A stretch of 59,587 nucleotides of DNA from Bacillota bacterium (GTDB lineage Bacteria; Bacillota; Clostridia; Lachnospirales; Lachnospiraceae), in NCBI GenBank assembly GCA_023408815.1, contig JAEYJO010000037.1, forward strand, positions 1 through 59,587, given 5' to 3'. This document shows, piece after piece, positions 1 through 7,470 of this stretch; within the stretch, counting starts at the first letter, position 1; the number at the start of each line of letters is the position of its first letter. A program made the translations under genes and the position numbers. A model generated the notes under the pieces. The model saw only the letters and a list, made by a program, of their open reading frames with translations, had not been told where the DNA came from and made no database searches.

Positions 1-120
1 CCATCCGGCTTCCTTCAGATTCGCAGTCACCCACGACACCCTTGCCATTGGCTATGTCCTTCCCACTACCGGGCGGACTCGGGACTTTCACCCGTTGAAA
101 CGTGCGCCCGCCGGGCGCAC
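1..120 (-). mobile_element. 5' end of a group II intron (runs off the window)
   Basis: Read on the minus strand, the segment begins at position 120 with GTGCG, the usual 5' boundary of bacterial group II introns. A short self-complementary GC-rich helix follows, then the GTGAAAGTCCC-type domain I motif and the GAAGGAAGCCGGATGG-type stretch found near the start of many introns of this kind. The rest of the ribozyme and any reverse transcriptase lie left of the window. The intron abuts the Thoeris island, which fits a region that collects mobile DNA. The call rests on recognised motifs only; the fold was not computed. Confidence 0.72.
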
Positions 121-180
121 CTCAAAACAAGGTCTGTACAAAAGTTTGCACTGACCTATTTTTATATATCCGAAAAAATT

Positions 181-205
181 AATAAAGGATAATAAGTAAT
201 TATCT
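181..205 (+). repeat. Left copy of a perfect 25-bp inverted repeat flanking the Thoeris genes
   Basis: The 25 bases are the exact reverse complement of 2425-2449. Each copy contains an internal dyad, GATAAT-N5-ATTATC. The copy lies 18 nt upstream of the thsB start codon. It could be an operator shared by both genes, or a crossover site for the tyrosine recombinase encoded just outside the right copy. Confidence 0.9.
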
Positions 206-223
206 ATTGTTAGAGGTGAGACA

Positions 224-973
224 ATGTTATTTTTTTGCTTCTCTAGTAAAGATCGACAGGAAATAGTTGAAGCTGTTTTATATCATATTACGAATTATGC
301 TATACCCGCTTGGTATGATCGGCAGAAAATGCTTTTAGGTGATGAAAGAAACAATAAAAATTTTATAGAGGGAGTACAGGCATCCAATTATGGATTAATT
401 ATTCTTAGTCCAAATTCAATAAATTCTGTATGTGCAAATGAAGAACTTGACTTAATGTATGAAAAATACCGTGGAAATTCTATGGTCATATTTCCTGTAT
501 TTTATAATATTAATGCAAATGAAATTCCAGCGAAATACGCTTGGCTAAAGAAATTGGTATATAAAGAAATAACAACATCTACTGACGTACGTTCTGCATG
601 TAATCATATAATTTGTAGAATTCTTCTTGACGAGTTGAATAAATTCGAAATCGACACCTTAGATAAACTTAAGAGATTTTCACTAATTCAAGAATATGAC
701 ACAACAATATATAGAATTATCTGTTCATATCTTGAAATAGATGACAGCAATTTCAATGCAAAAATAGCCCTACTATATGCTGCATGCATATACATAGAAA
801 GCAATTATGATATGACTAATATACCAGCATACTATATAAAAGGTTTTCAAAAGCTATTTAATGAAACCAAACTTTCACTAACTGTAAATTTACGTGAAAT
901 TCTGATAATTGAACGTCTCTTTCTTCTACTAGCCAATACGACGGTTTTGTGCAACATCATCAAGAATAGCTAA
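224..973 (+). CDS. thsB: TIR-domain protein, Thoeris ThsB-like signal-producing sensor
   Basis: A 249-residue protein whose first ~135 residues form a TIR fold: a FCFSSKD start, an AWYDRQ segment, the ASNYGLIILSPNS strand-loop, and CANEE with Glu73/Glu74 in the place of the catalytic glutamate. A helical extension of about 110 residues follows. In Thoeris, ThsB detects infection and turns NAD+ into a cyclic ADP-ribose isomer that activates ThsA. The start has a GAGGTGA ribosome site. The gene converges on thsA and their 3' ends overlap by 45 bp, whereas characterised Thoeris pairs are usually co-directional. The gene is clearly more AT-rich than the metabolic genes to its right, suggesting acquisition. 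Pairing with a SIR2-STALD gene makes the assignment strong. Confidence 0.85.
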   Translation: MLFFCFSSKDRQEIVEAVLYHITNYAIPAWYDRQKMLLGDERNNKNFIEGVQASNYGLIILSPNSINSVCANEELDLMYEKYRGNSMVIFPVFYNINANEIPAKYAWLKKLVYKEITTSTDVRSACNHIICRILLDELNKFEIDTLDKLKRFSLIQEYDTTIYRIICSYLEIDDSNFNAKIALLYAACIYIESNYDMTNIPAYYIKGFQKLFNETKLSLTVNLREILIIERLFLLLANTTVLCNIIKNS

Positions 974-2386
974 AATAAGTTTGGCTAGTTTGGAGGGATC
1001 TTGTTCTTTGCACAATGCCTCCATTTTCCCTGAAAGATAATAAAATCTATTAATCTCTGAATTTACTTCTCGCCAAATTACTTCTGCTTCATAACCTGTA
1101 CTTCCTACGGGAATAATGGTCATATTTCGGCTCTTAGCTATTTGAAACTCTTGGTATGTACCTGGACTCGGATGTCCTGTTCTTACGGATTCTCCATTTT
1201 CTATTGCGCATTTACTTTGACCAAAAAGAAAAATCGCTGCGCTACAATCTTGTTGCATTACAGTTCGGTATTTGATTTTTTTTTCATCAGATAAATCTAA
1301 GTGAAACGGAAATGGACGCATAGAAAGATATTTTGTCTTATTCTGTATCTCATGCTCAGCTAAATATTGATGAGCATAACCTGTTACAAAAGTACCAAGC
1401 CGTTTTCCTATACCAGTTGATATTCTATAATCATTTTCTAGCAAAGTTGTCACCAATAAATTAGAAAGCTGATCGGAGAAAGTAATTACACTTTCGGGGA
1501 CAGAATCGTAAGATCCAGCTATGAACACCTTTTTTTCCCTTATGCGGGTATTCAAATCTTTTAGCCATAGCAATAAACGGTCTTCCGTAGTGCAAATACA
1601 TTTTATATTATATCTTCTTTCTAAATCAGCAATAATAAATTCAAACTCTGGAGTTGTTCTTTCGTCAACCAACATCAACGCATAATGCGTATTACCTGAT
1701 GTCCCAAGCAAACGATTAATTGAGGTCAAACAATCTAGAACCAAGGAATCAGAAAAACTGTAGCCTACAAATAAAAATGTATTAGAAATCAGCTCCCTCT
1801 TCAGAAATGTAAGAAATAAAGCATGATTCTCTGAGTATCGTTCGTAATCATTCTTTGTGACAATCATATTAACCGGGTCAGCCACATCCCCATTAAGTTT
1901 ATAAATATTAACTTTATCATGTCTATCTATGCTTGCTAGATTTTTCTCGTTATGAATTACATTATGAGGAATAAATCTATTTGTTAGCTCTTGTTCAACA
2001 AGAGTGTCGTAATTCGTAGTCCATATACTGTTGAAATTTATATCTATTAATTCCGTCAGTAAACTACTTCCGCTTCTAATTTGATTTATCTTATTACTGA
2101 CCTTCTTCCTCAGAGTTGCATCAGAATGCTTATTTGCATAATATTGTGCCACAGCATATAAATCACTAGTTTTGCCAATTTCAAGCCCTAATTCTTTTGC
2201 TATCGGCTCAAATAGTTTACCCCACGTTGGATATCCTGAATTGCTTGATACTCCTGATCCTAGAAATAAAGAGGCTTCATAATTTATAGCCTGCTCAGAG
2301 AAAAAGTCTAAAAATTGGTTCTTGTTTCGTAGACCCTCATCTAGCAACCTATTAGCAATTTCGTTATTAAAAATTCTATCCAACAT
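929..2386 (-). CDS. thsA: SIR2-STALD protein, Thoeris ThsA-like NAD+-depleting effector
   Basis: A 485-residue protein, close to the known ThsA length. Residues ~30-270 are a SIR2-like NADase domain (SLFLGSGVS, WTTNYD with Asn125, FLFVGYSFSD). Residues ~285-475 are a STALD/SLOG nucleotide sensor (KKVFIAGS, STGIGKRLGTF, MRPFPF, IPVGSTGYEAEVIW). In Thoeris, STALD binds the ThsB product and switches on NAD+ hydrolysis, stopping phage growth by killing or arresting the cell. Oddly, the motif expected as LHGD at the catalytic His reads LNGD (Asn165, codon AAT). An extended -10 (TGTTATAAT) lies just outside the right inverted repeat, so the transcript would begin in the repeat. High AT content matches thsB. 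Confidence 0.88.
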   Translation of the reverse strand: MLDRIFNNEIANRLLDEGLRNKNQFLDFFSEQAINYEASLFLGSGVSSNSGYPTWGKLFEPIAKELGLEIGKTSDLYAVAQYYANKHSDATLRKKVSNKINQIRSGSSLLTELIDINFNSIWTTNYDTLVEQELTNRFIPHNVIHNEKNLASIDRHDKVNIYKLNGDVADPVNMIVTKNDYERYSENHALFLTFLKRELISNTFLFVGYSFSDSLVLDCLTSINRLLGTSGNTHYALMLVDERTTPEFEFIIADLERRYNIKCICTTEDRLLLWLKDLNTRIREKKVFIAGSYDSVPESVITFSDQLSNLLVTTLLENDYRISTGIGKRLGTFVTGYAHQYLAEHEIQNKTKYLSMRPFPFHLDLSDEKKIKYRTVMQQDCSAAIFLFGQSKCAIENGESVRTGHPSPGTYQEFQIAKSRNMTIIPVGSTGYEAEVIWREVNSEINRFYYLSGKMEALCKEQDPSKLAKLILAILDDVAQNRRIG

Positions 2387-2424
2387 TCACACCCCATATG
2401 TTCAACATAAAAAGTAAATAGCTC

Positions 2425-2449
2425 AGATAATTACTTATTATCCTTTATT
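2425..2449 (-). repeat. Right copy of the perfect 25-bp inverted repeat
   Basis: Exact reverse complement of 181-205, lying 38 nt upstream of the thsA start. Together the copies bracket 2,269 bp holding both Thoeris genes. A tyrosine recombinase gene starts 155 bp further right. The internal GATAAT-N5-ATTATC dyad is typical both of operators and of tyrosine-recombinase core sites. Confidence 0.9.
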
Positions 2450-2456
2450 TTAGATT

Positions 2457-2465
2457 ATTATAACA
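2457..2465 (-). promoter_or_regulatory. Extended -10 promoter element facing thsA
   Basis: On the minus strand the sequence reads TGTTATAAT, a perfect extended -10 box. It lies outside the inverted repeat, so an inversion of the bracketed segment would leave it in place. No equally good -10/-35 pair is seen outside the left repeat. Confidence 0.55.
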
Positions 2466-2494
2466 AATTTTGTTTCTCGTTTCTACAATATATT

Positions 2495-2523
2495 TTGATT
2501 ATTTTACTAATTTTTATTTATAA
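2495..2523 (+). promoter_or_regulatory. Putative promoter of the tyrosine recombinase
   Basis: TTGATT and TTATAA separated by 17 bp, about 80 nt before the recombinase start codon. The region is very AT-rich, so a chance match is possible. Confidence 0.4.
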
Positions 2524-2603
2524 GAGAAAACTTAAATAGTTAATGGACAATTTTCAAACTGGCTCTCATAATAGTTAAAAAATACTAAGGAGAGATTGCT
2601 GTT

Positions 2604-3530
2604 ATGAATAACTTAAATGAATGTATCGAAGAATATCTAGAATATTGTGAATATAGAAAACGCCTAGATAACAAAACTATAAAAGCCTATAGAATTGATT
2701 TAACGCAGTATAAGATATTTTCATTAAATTTATCTGATTATTTTGATAAAAACACTGTAGATAACTTTATGACCTTATTACACAATCAATATAAACCAAA
2801 GACTATCAAGCGTAAAATTGCGAGCTTAAAATCTTTTTTCCACTACTTGGAATACAAGGATTTATTAGTTGAAAATCCTTTTAACAAACTAGATATTCGT
2901 TTTCGTGAACCAAAACTTTTGCCCAAAACAGTTCCTTTTCATTCTATACAACGTCTCTTATTTACAATGTATACAAAAAAAAATCAAGCTCAGTCTATAA
3001 ATAATCTGCGTTGCTGTATTCGAGATATAGCTGTCGTTGAACTTCTATTTGCAACTGGAATACGCGTGTCAGAGCTATGTTCTTTAAAGTCCACAGATAT
3101 AGATTTTGAAAATAACAGTATATTAATTTATGGAAAGGGTGCAAGAGAAAGGATTTTACAGATAGGTAATCCCGCAGTACTATCTGCTTTGGTTTTATAT
3201 CGAGATACCTTTAAAAAAGAGCTTTCTGTATGTAACTATTTTTTTGTAAATAGACTATGTAAACGACTATCTGATCAGTCCGTACGCTTTATGATAAACA
3301 GATATACGCAACTCGCCGGTATTTCCCAGCATATTACCCCACATATGTTTCGTCATTCTTTCGCTACACTCTTATTGGAGCAAGAAGTGGATATTCGCTA
3401 TATTCAAAGAATGTTAGGACACAGTTCAATTAGTACAACTGAAATCTATACCCATGTGTCGAACGTTAAGCAAAAAGATATCTTGTTTCATAAACATCCT
3501 AGAAATTTAATGGAAATAAATCATAGGTAA
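2604..3530 (+). CDS. Tyrosine recombinase, XerC/XerD type
   Basis: A 308-residue phage-integrase-family recombinase with a SAM-like DNA-binding N-domain (~5-90) and a catalytic domain. All six catalytic residues can be placed: Arg154 (TGIRVSELCSL), Lys178 (YGKGARER), His247 and Arg250 (HMFRHSFAT), His273 (LGHSS) and Tyr282 (IYTHVS). An AAGGAGAG ribosome site precedes the start. The gene has the low GC of the Thoeris pair, not of the genes to its right, so it is probably part of the same acquired island. Possible roles are island integration or excision, or inversion of the segment bracketed by the 25-bp repeats. It could also be a housekeeping Xer paralogue, but the context argues against that. 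Confidence 0.9.
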   Translation: MNNLNECIEEYLEYCEYRKRLDNKTIKAYRIDLTQYKIFSLNLSDYFDKNTVDNFMTLLHNQYKPKTIKRKIASLKSFFHYLEYKDLLVENPFNKLDIRFREPKLLPKTVPFHSIQRLLFTMYTKKNQAQSINNLRCCIRDIAVVELLFATGIRVSELCSLKSTDIDFENNSILIYGKGARERILQIGNPAVLSALVLYRDTFKKELSVCNYFFVNRLCKRLSDQSVRFMINRYTQLAGISQHITPHMFRHSFATLLLEQEVDIRYIQRMLGHSSISTTEIYTHVSNVKQKDILFHKHPRNLMEINHR

Positions 3531-3594
3531 TACTATATTATTTTTATCTCTTTCACTTGAATTATGTGAAACGCATAATAGATATATTTCCATG

Positions 3595-3632
3595 TAGAAG
3601 GTGGACTAATTTTGTCCACCTTCTATATTTTA
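3595..3632 (+). terminator. Intrinsic terminator after the recombinase
   Basis: A perfect 12-bp stem (3595-3606 with 3614-3625) with a 7-nt loop is followed by TATTTTA. It lies between the recombinase and the convergent deacetylase gene and marks the right edge of the AT-rich island. Confidence 0.75.
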
Positions 3633-3672
3633 CTATAATTATGTTATACAACAAAAACACAAAACTCATTCT

Positions 3673-4395
3673 TCAATCAAACAATATCTCCTCCACCGTC
3701 ACAAAGTTATATCCCTCCTTCGTAAGCTCGTCTATGATGTTAAAAGCTGCCGTAACCGTAGACGGGTAATAATCATGCATCAGAATAATGTCGTTCTCCT
3801 CCGCCTTTTTCACCACATTCTCCGTGATGCAAGCCACATTAGTGGAGCACCAGTCAAGCGGGTCGATCGTCCACAATACCGGAAACATGTTGAGCTCTGT
3901 TTCAAATTTCTTATCCCAGCTTCCATAGGGCGGGCGGACATAGATTACATCCTCTCCAGTAATCCCGCTGATAACCATGTTGGTGCGTATCAGCTCCTCC
4001 TTAAATTCCTTGCGGTTTCGTTTCGTCAGCTGGGTATGGTAAAACGTATGATTTCCAATTATATGCCCTTCTTCATGCATTCTTTTAATTATTTCAGGAT
4101 ACTTCTCAGCATTCATTCCGGTAACAAAAAAAGTGGCCCTGATTCCCCTTTCCTTAAGTCCATCTAAAATCTGTTCCGTATAATAGGGATGAGGGCCGTC
4201 ATCGAAAGTCAAAGCGATCTTACCTTTGTCCTCCTTATCATCCTTCACCTGTTCCGCTGTATCATCATTACTAAATACAGGCAACGCCGCCGTATCCTTA
4301 TTAATCCCATTATCTCTGACATATATGAATAAAAGTGCTGCTGCTACCAGAATCCCCGCCACGGCACATTCCTTAAACCCAATTTTAAAATGCAA
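3673..4395 (-). CDS. Polysaccharide deacetylase (NodB domain), membrane-anchored
   Basis: A 240-residue protein with one N-terminal membrane segment (~10-27), a short acidic linker, and a NodB deacetylase domain from ~58. The metal and catalytic motifs are present: TFDDGPHP (Asp65/Asp66), HIIGNHTFYH (His116, His120), RPPYGSWDK, and LMHDYYP near the C terminus. Such enzymes remove acetyl groups from peptidoglycan or cell-surface glycans outside the membrane, often giving lysozyme resistance or acting in spore cortex maturation. The sequence does not decide which. The gene is a single unit on the minus strand, separated by ~80 bp from the next gene upstream. Confidence 0.88.
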   Translation of the reverse strand: MHFKIGFKECAVAGILVAAALLFIYVRDNGINKDTAALPVFSNDDTAEQVKDDKEDKGKIALTFDDGPHPYYTEQILDGLKERGIRATFFVTGMNAEKYPEIIKRMHEEGHIIGNHTFYHTQLTKRNRKEFKEELIRTNMVISGITGEDVIYVRPPYGSWDKKFETELNMFPVLWTIDPLDWCSTNVACITENVVKKAEENDIILMHDYYPSTVTAAFNIIDELTKEGYNFVTVEEILFD

Positions 4396-4474
4396 TGTTC
4401 TTTAGCCTCTTATCATTGTTTTCTTCATAATATATATGTCAGAAATTTGTAAAATAGTAATTTATTTTATACCT

Positions 4475-5977
4475 TTAACTCATATCAATACTCTTAAAAT
4501 CCATATACTTTATATATATCTTATCAAAATTCTCCTGAGCCGCGAGATTAAATACTTCGCAATTCTCTACGATATCGTCCAGCTCTGCCGCTTCTTTGAT
4601 ATCCCTTACCATTTTTCTTGCCGCCTTCTCCGCTCCGGCGAGGGAAGTGTTCCCCGCCACCTCTATTTTATCCTTAAGCCCCGGAGGAATCAGGCCAACA
4701 CGCACTGCCGCCTCCTTATCCAGATAGAAGCCGAAGCCTCCCGCAAGGTATACCTTTTCTATCGGCCCGTAGTCCGGCACGGAAACGGAAAACCTTTCCT
4801 CCAGGAAATGTACTCCTGCCCGCACCGCTGCCTTTGCCATTTGTATATCGCGAATATCCTTCTGTGTCACATAAATGCCGTTCACCTCGACACCGGACTC
4901 AAAATACGGCTCCTGAAGAAGCCCTGTCTCATCGATGAGTCCTTCCTTTAATAAATGAGAAATCGCCCCAATCCTCTCCGGTCCCGTCGTATTCCCTTCG
5001 CCCTTTCCTTCAAATGCCGGTCCTGCTGCCGCTGCAGTACACAGAATGCGGCCGCCGCTTCCAATCGCCATCTCTGCGTTCGTTCCCAGGTCCAGGAATA
5101 TCCATGTTTCCTGCATCTTATGAAGATTGCAGGCATATATGCCCGCCACGATGTCTCCGCCCACAAATGCCGAGATTCCCGGCAGAAGCGCTCCATGAAC
5201 TCCTCCGAAGTCAAAGGAGGTAAAGGCAATACTCACCGGAGTAAAGGGACTTCTACCCAGGGTATCCGTCGAATATCCCATAAATAAATGCCCCATCGTC
5301 GTATTGCAGGCAATAGTCATCCATTCGGGTTTACATAACTTTTCATTTCCGGCACTTTGAAAAAACTGATTCATTCCCTTATTTATCGCTTCTCTCACCA
5401 GCTCCTGAAGCCGCAGTGCCTTCCCGCCGCTGCCGGCCCTGATACGTTCCACCACATCGGTACCATAGCTTCTTTGGGGATTCAGGCATGTATAAGTATC
5501 GCATACCCGCCCGGAAGCAGCCTCTAACAGTCTCATGGCGATCGTAGTGGTTCCTATATCCACAGCGACGACCGTACTGCCCGCCTCCAAACCTTCGTAA
5601 TATTCTCCTACAGCCTCTCTTCCCGCAACTTGGTTGCTGCCCACGGTGCTTTCCGTCAACACCTTGATTTTATCCTCACTCTTAAAAAAAGGCTGGATCA
5701 CACAGTCTTTCACCGGCTTTGCCATACAGGAGAGCCGATACCCTTCCCGCAGCTTATCGGGCTCTATCCGGCCCCTTTCCGTCTGGGTAGGAAACGGGGC
5801 ATAGCCGATAAACCGCACCATACATCTGCCGCAGGTTCCCATCCCGCTGCAAAGGGGCGGCAATTCGATTTCGCTCTCCCGCAAGGTGTCCAGCACCGTT
5901 CGCCCCACCGTATGGAGCAGGTACATTTCCTTCTCCGGGTTTTTTGTTTGAACCGTAATCGTTATCTGTTCAGACAA
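4475..5977 (-). CDS. [2Fe-2S] ferredoxin-ASKHA protein, RACo-like (DUF4445) ATP-dependent reductive activator
   Basis: A 500-residue protein with an N-terminal plant-type [2Fe-2S] domain (Cys43, Cys49, Cys52 and Cys84 in a C-x5-C-x2-C...C pattern), a linker, and a large ASKHA ATPase-like domain (DIGTTTIAMRLL, LDLGTNAEMAIGS, GGFGFYLD). Relatives such as RACo and RamA use ATP to drive low-potential electrons into corrinoid proteins of methyl-transfer systems. No corrinoid protein or methyltransferase partner is visible here; instead the gene sits 0.6 kb from the nitrogenase-like operon. Its client is therefore unknown. A TTG start at 5977 is preferred because AAGGAG lies 10 nt upstream; an ATG at 5998 would add seven residues but has no ribosome site. 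Confidence 0.8.
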   Translation of the reverse strand: MSEQITITVQTKNPEKEMYLLHTVGRTVLDTLRESEIELPPLCSGMGTCGRCMVRFIGYAPFPTQTERGRIEPDKLREGYRLSCMAKPVKDCVIQPFFKSEDKIKVLTESTVGSNQVAGREAVGEYYEGLEAGSTVVAVDIGTTTIAMRLLEAASGRVCDTYTCLNPQRSYGTDVVERIRAGSGGKALRLQELVREAINKGMNQFFQSAGNEKLCKPEWMTIACNTTMGHLFMGYSTDTLGRSPFTPVSIAFTSFDFGGVHGALLPGISAFVGGDIVAGIYACNLHKMQETWIFLDLGTNAEMAIGSGGRILCTAAAAGPAFEGKGEGNTTGPERIGAISHLLKEGLIDETGLLQEPYFESGVEVNGIYVTQKDIRDIQMAKAAVRAGVHFLEERFSVSVPDYGPIEKVYLAGGFGFYLDKEAAVRVGLIPPGLKDKIEVAGNTSLAGAEKAARKMVRDIKEAAELDDIVENCEVFNLAAQENFDKIYIKYMDFKSIDMS

Positions 5978-6143
5978 ATTGGTTTCTCTCCTTATCATAA
6001 TGATATTCTATGGATTTCAATTTTTCTTCCAGCTCATGCTTGTCTACATCGAGGTCTTCGCACAGCGTGTCCAGGTCCTTATAAAAATCCCGCAGCTTCA
6101 TATTCACATAACTGACTAACATTACCGGATCGTTCGGTATCAT
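5970..6143 (-). CDS. Small DUF4250-family protein
   Basis: A 57-residue protein that begins MIPNDPVMLVSYVNMKLRD and ends with NQFV. The MxPNDPxMLxSYVNMKLRDxY signature and the LKSIxYxYDxExNQF ending are characteristic of DUF4250, a family of small Firmicutes proteins with no known function. Its 3' end overlaps the start of the RACo-like gene by 8 bp, and the AAGGAG used by that gene lies inside this reading frame, so the two are probably translationally coupled. Confidence 0.8.
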   Translation of the reverse strand: MIPNDPVMLVSYVNMKLRDFYKDLDTLCEDLDVDKHELEEKLKSIEYHYDKERNQFV

Positions 6144-6249
6144 TTTATTTACACCACCATCGTTTACTGTTTTATGTATACCAGTGTAATTCTAATCCTG
6201 TCTGCTGTCAATTCAATTTCCCCTCTCTCAGGAGGTAACTTTCTATAAA

Positions 6250-6535
6250 GATTAGAGTGCCAAAAGTCCTTTCTGTCAACTTTATTAGGCAATAGGACCA
6301 AAACAGAAAGAACGACTGCGCCTATGAAAATATTTAGAAGTTCTTTCTCTGTATATTTGTGCCATAGCAGAAAACAAAACTGTTTGAGCGCAGCGAGTTC
6401 TTTGTTTTCTGCTATGTTTGGCGGGAATTTACAGAGAATTAGAACTTCTTATATATTGTAATTCGGCGCAGGAGTCTTTCTGTTTTGGGCCTATTGCCTG
6501 ATGCAGCCCGCAAAGTGACTTTTGACACCTCAATC
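6250..6535. repeat. 286-bp imperfect palindrome, intergenic repeat element (copy 1)
   Basis: The two ends are inverted copies: GATTAGAGTGCCAAAAGTC on the left and, reversed, GATTGAGGTGTCAAAAGTC on the right. Further in, a block of about 25 nt containing AGGCAATAGG-CCAAAACAG is repeated inverted with one mismatch (around 6287 and 6475). At the centre CATAGCAGAAAACAAA pairs with TTTGTTTTCTGCTATG. The whole stretch could fold into one long hairpin. A shorter relative with the same terminal and internal motifs lies at 25422-25509. No protein is encoded; this element and the terminator at 6545 fill the 457-bp gap between the DUF4250 gene and the nitrogenase-like operon. Confidence 0.8.
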
Positions 6536-6544
6536 CTACGAATC

Positions 6545-6591
6545 AAAAAACGACTGCTTGCAGACAACGATATAATCGCCTGCAAACAGTC
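6545..6591 (-). terminator. Intrinsic terminator of the sulfur/nitrogenase-like operon
   Basis: On the minus strand GACTGTTTGCAG pairs with CTGCAAGCAGTC (12 bp, one G-U), followed by GTTTTTTG. It lies 9 nt after the stop of the nifH-like gene, so that gene is the last of the operon. Confidence 0.88.
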
Positions 6592-6600
6592 ACCTCACTA

Positions 6601-7458
6601 TTAAATATGATAATCTTCAATGGCATCCATAAGCCCGTGCTCCATAAGAATCTCCTCCAAACGCTCCTGAGACATCGGTTTGGGAATCGTGAACATCGTA
6701 TTTTCATCGATTGCCTTCGCAAGAGCGCGGTATTCCTGCGCCTGCTTTACCTCAGGACTGTATTCGATCACTGTCTTCCGGTGGATTTCCGCACGCTGCA
6801 CCACATTGTCGCGGGGAACGAAATAGATGAGCTGAGTACCGAGCTCCTCGGCAAAAGCCTTAAGCAACTCCAGCTCTCTGTCCACGTTACGGCTGTTGCA
6901 GATGATTCCGCCGATGCGCACCCCGCCGGTTCTCGCATACTTTGCGATTCCCTTGGAAATATTGTTGGCAGCATAGAGCGCCATCATTTCGCCGCTGGCC
7001 ACGATGTAAATCTCCTTTGCCTTTCCTTCTCTGATCGGCATTGCGAAACCGCCGCACACTACATCTCCCAGAACGTCATAAAAAACATAATCCAAATCGT
7101 CCGTATATGCGCCCAGCCGCTCCAGTAAGCCTATGGATGTAATGATTCCTCGGCCGGCACATCCGACTCCGGGTTCCGGACCACCGGATTCCACGCATTT
7201 CGTTCCATGGAATCCTATGCGCATGATATTGGAAAGCTCCGTAGAATCCCCACTCGTGCGCAAGGTATCAAGCACCGTCTTCTGCGCAAGTCCGCCCAAA
7301 AGCAGTCTGGTAGAATCTGCTTTCGGATCGCAGCCTACTACCATAACGTTCTTCCCGCTTTCTGCAAGACCTGCCGTTAAATTCTGTGTGGTGGTTGATT
7401 TTCCGATGCCACCCTTGCCGTAAATGGCAATCTGTCTTAGTTGTTTTTTTTCTGACAT
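6601..7458 (-). CDS. NifH-like reductase (Fe protein) of a nitrogenase-like enzyme
   Basis: A 285-residue protein nearly colinear with nitrogenase Fe protein. It has the P-loop GKGGIGKST (14-22), the switch sequence GCDPKADSTRLLLGG, and both cluster-binding cysteines, Cys100 (VGCAGRG) and Cys135 (DVVCGGFAMPIREG), which hold one [4Fe-4S] across a homodimer. It would hydrolyse ATP to pass single low-potential electrons to the NifDK-like pair encoded 5.7 kb upstream in the same transcript. Being last in the operon, away from its partner subunits, is unusual, since nifH normally precedes nifD. Group assignment (Mar-like rather than nitrogen-fixing, Cfb or Bch) rests on the neighbours. It follows the SsuB-like gene by 12 bp. 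Confidence 0.88.
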   Translation of the reverse strand: MSEKKQLRQIAIYGKGGIGKSTTTQNLTAGLAESGKNVMVVGCDPKADSTRLLLGGLAQKTVLDTLRTSGDSTELSNIMRIGFHGTKCVESGGPEPGVGCAGRGIITSIGLLERLGAYTDDLDYVFYDVLGDVVCGGFAMPIREGKAKEIYIVASGEMMALYAANNISKGIAKYARTGGVRIGGIICNSRNVDRELELLKAFAEELGTQLIYFVPRDNVVQRAEIHRKTVIEYSPEVKQAQEYRALAKAIDENTMFTIPKPMSQERLEEILMEHGLMDAIEDYHI

Positions 7459-7470
7459 GACATAATCTCC

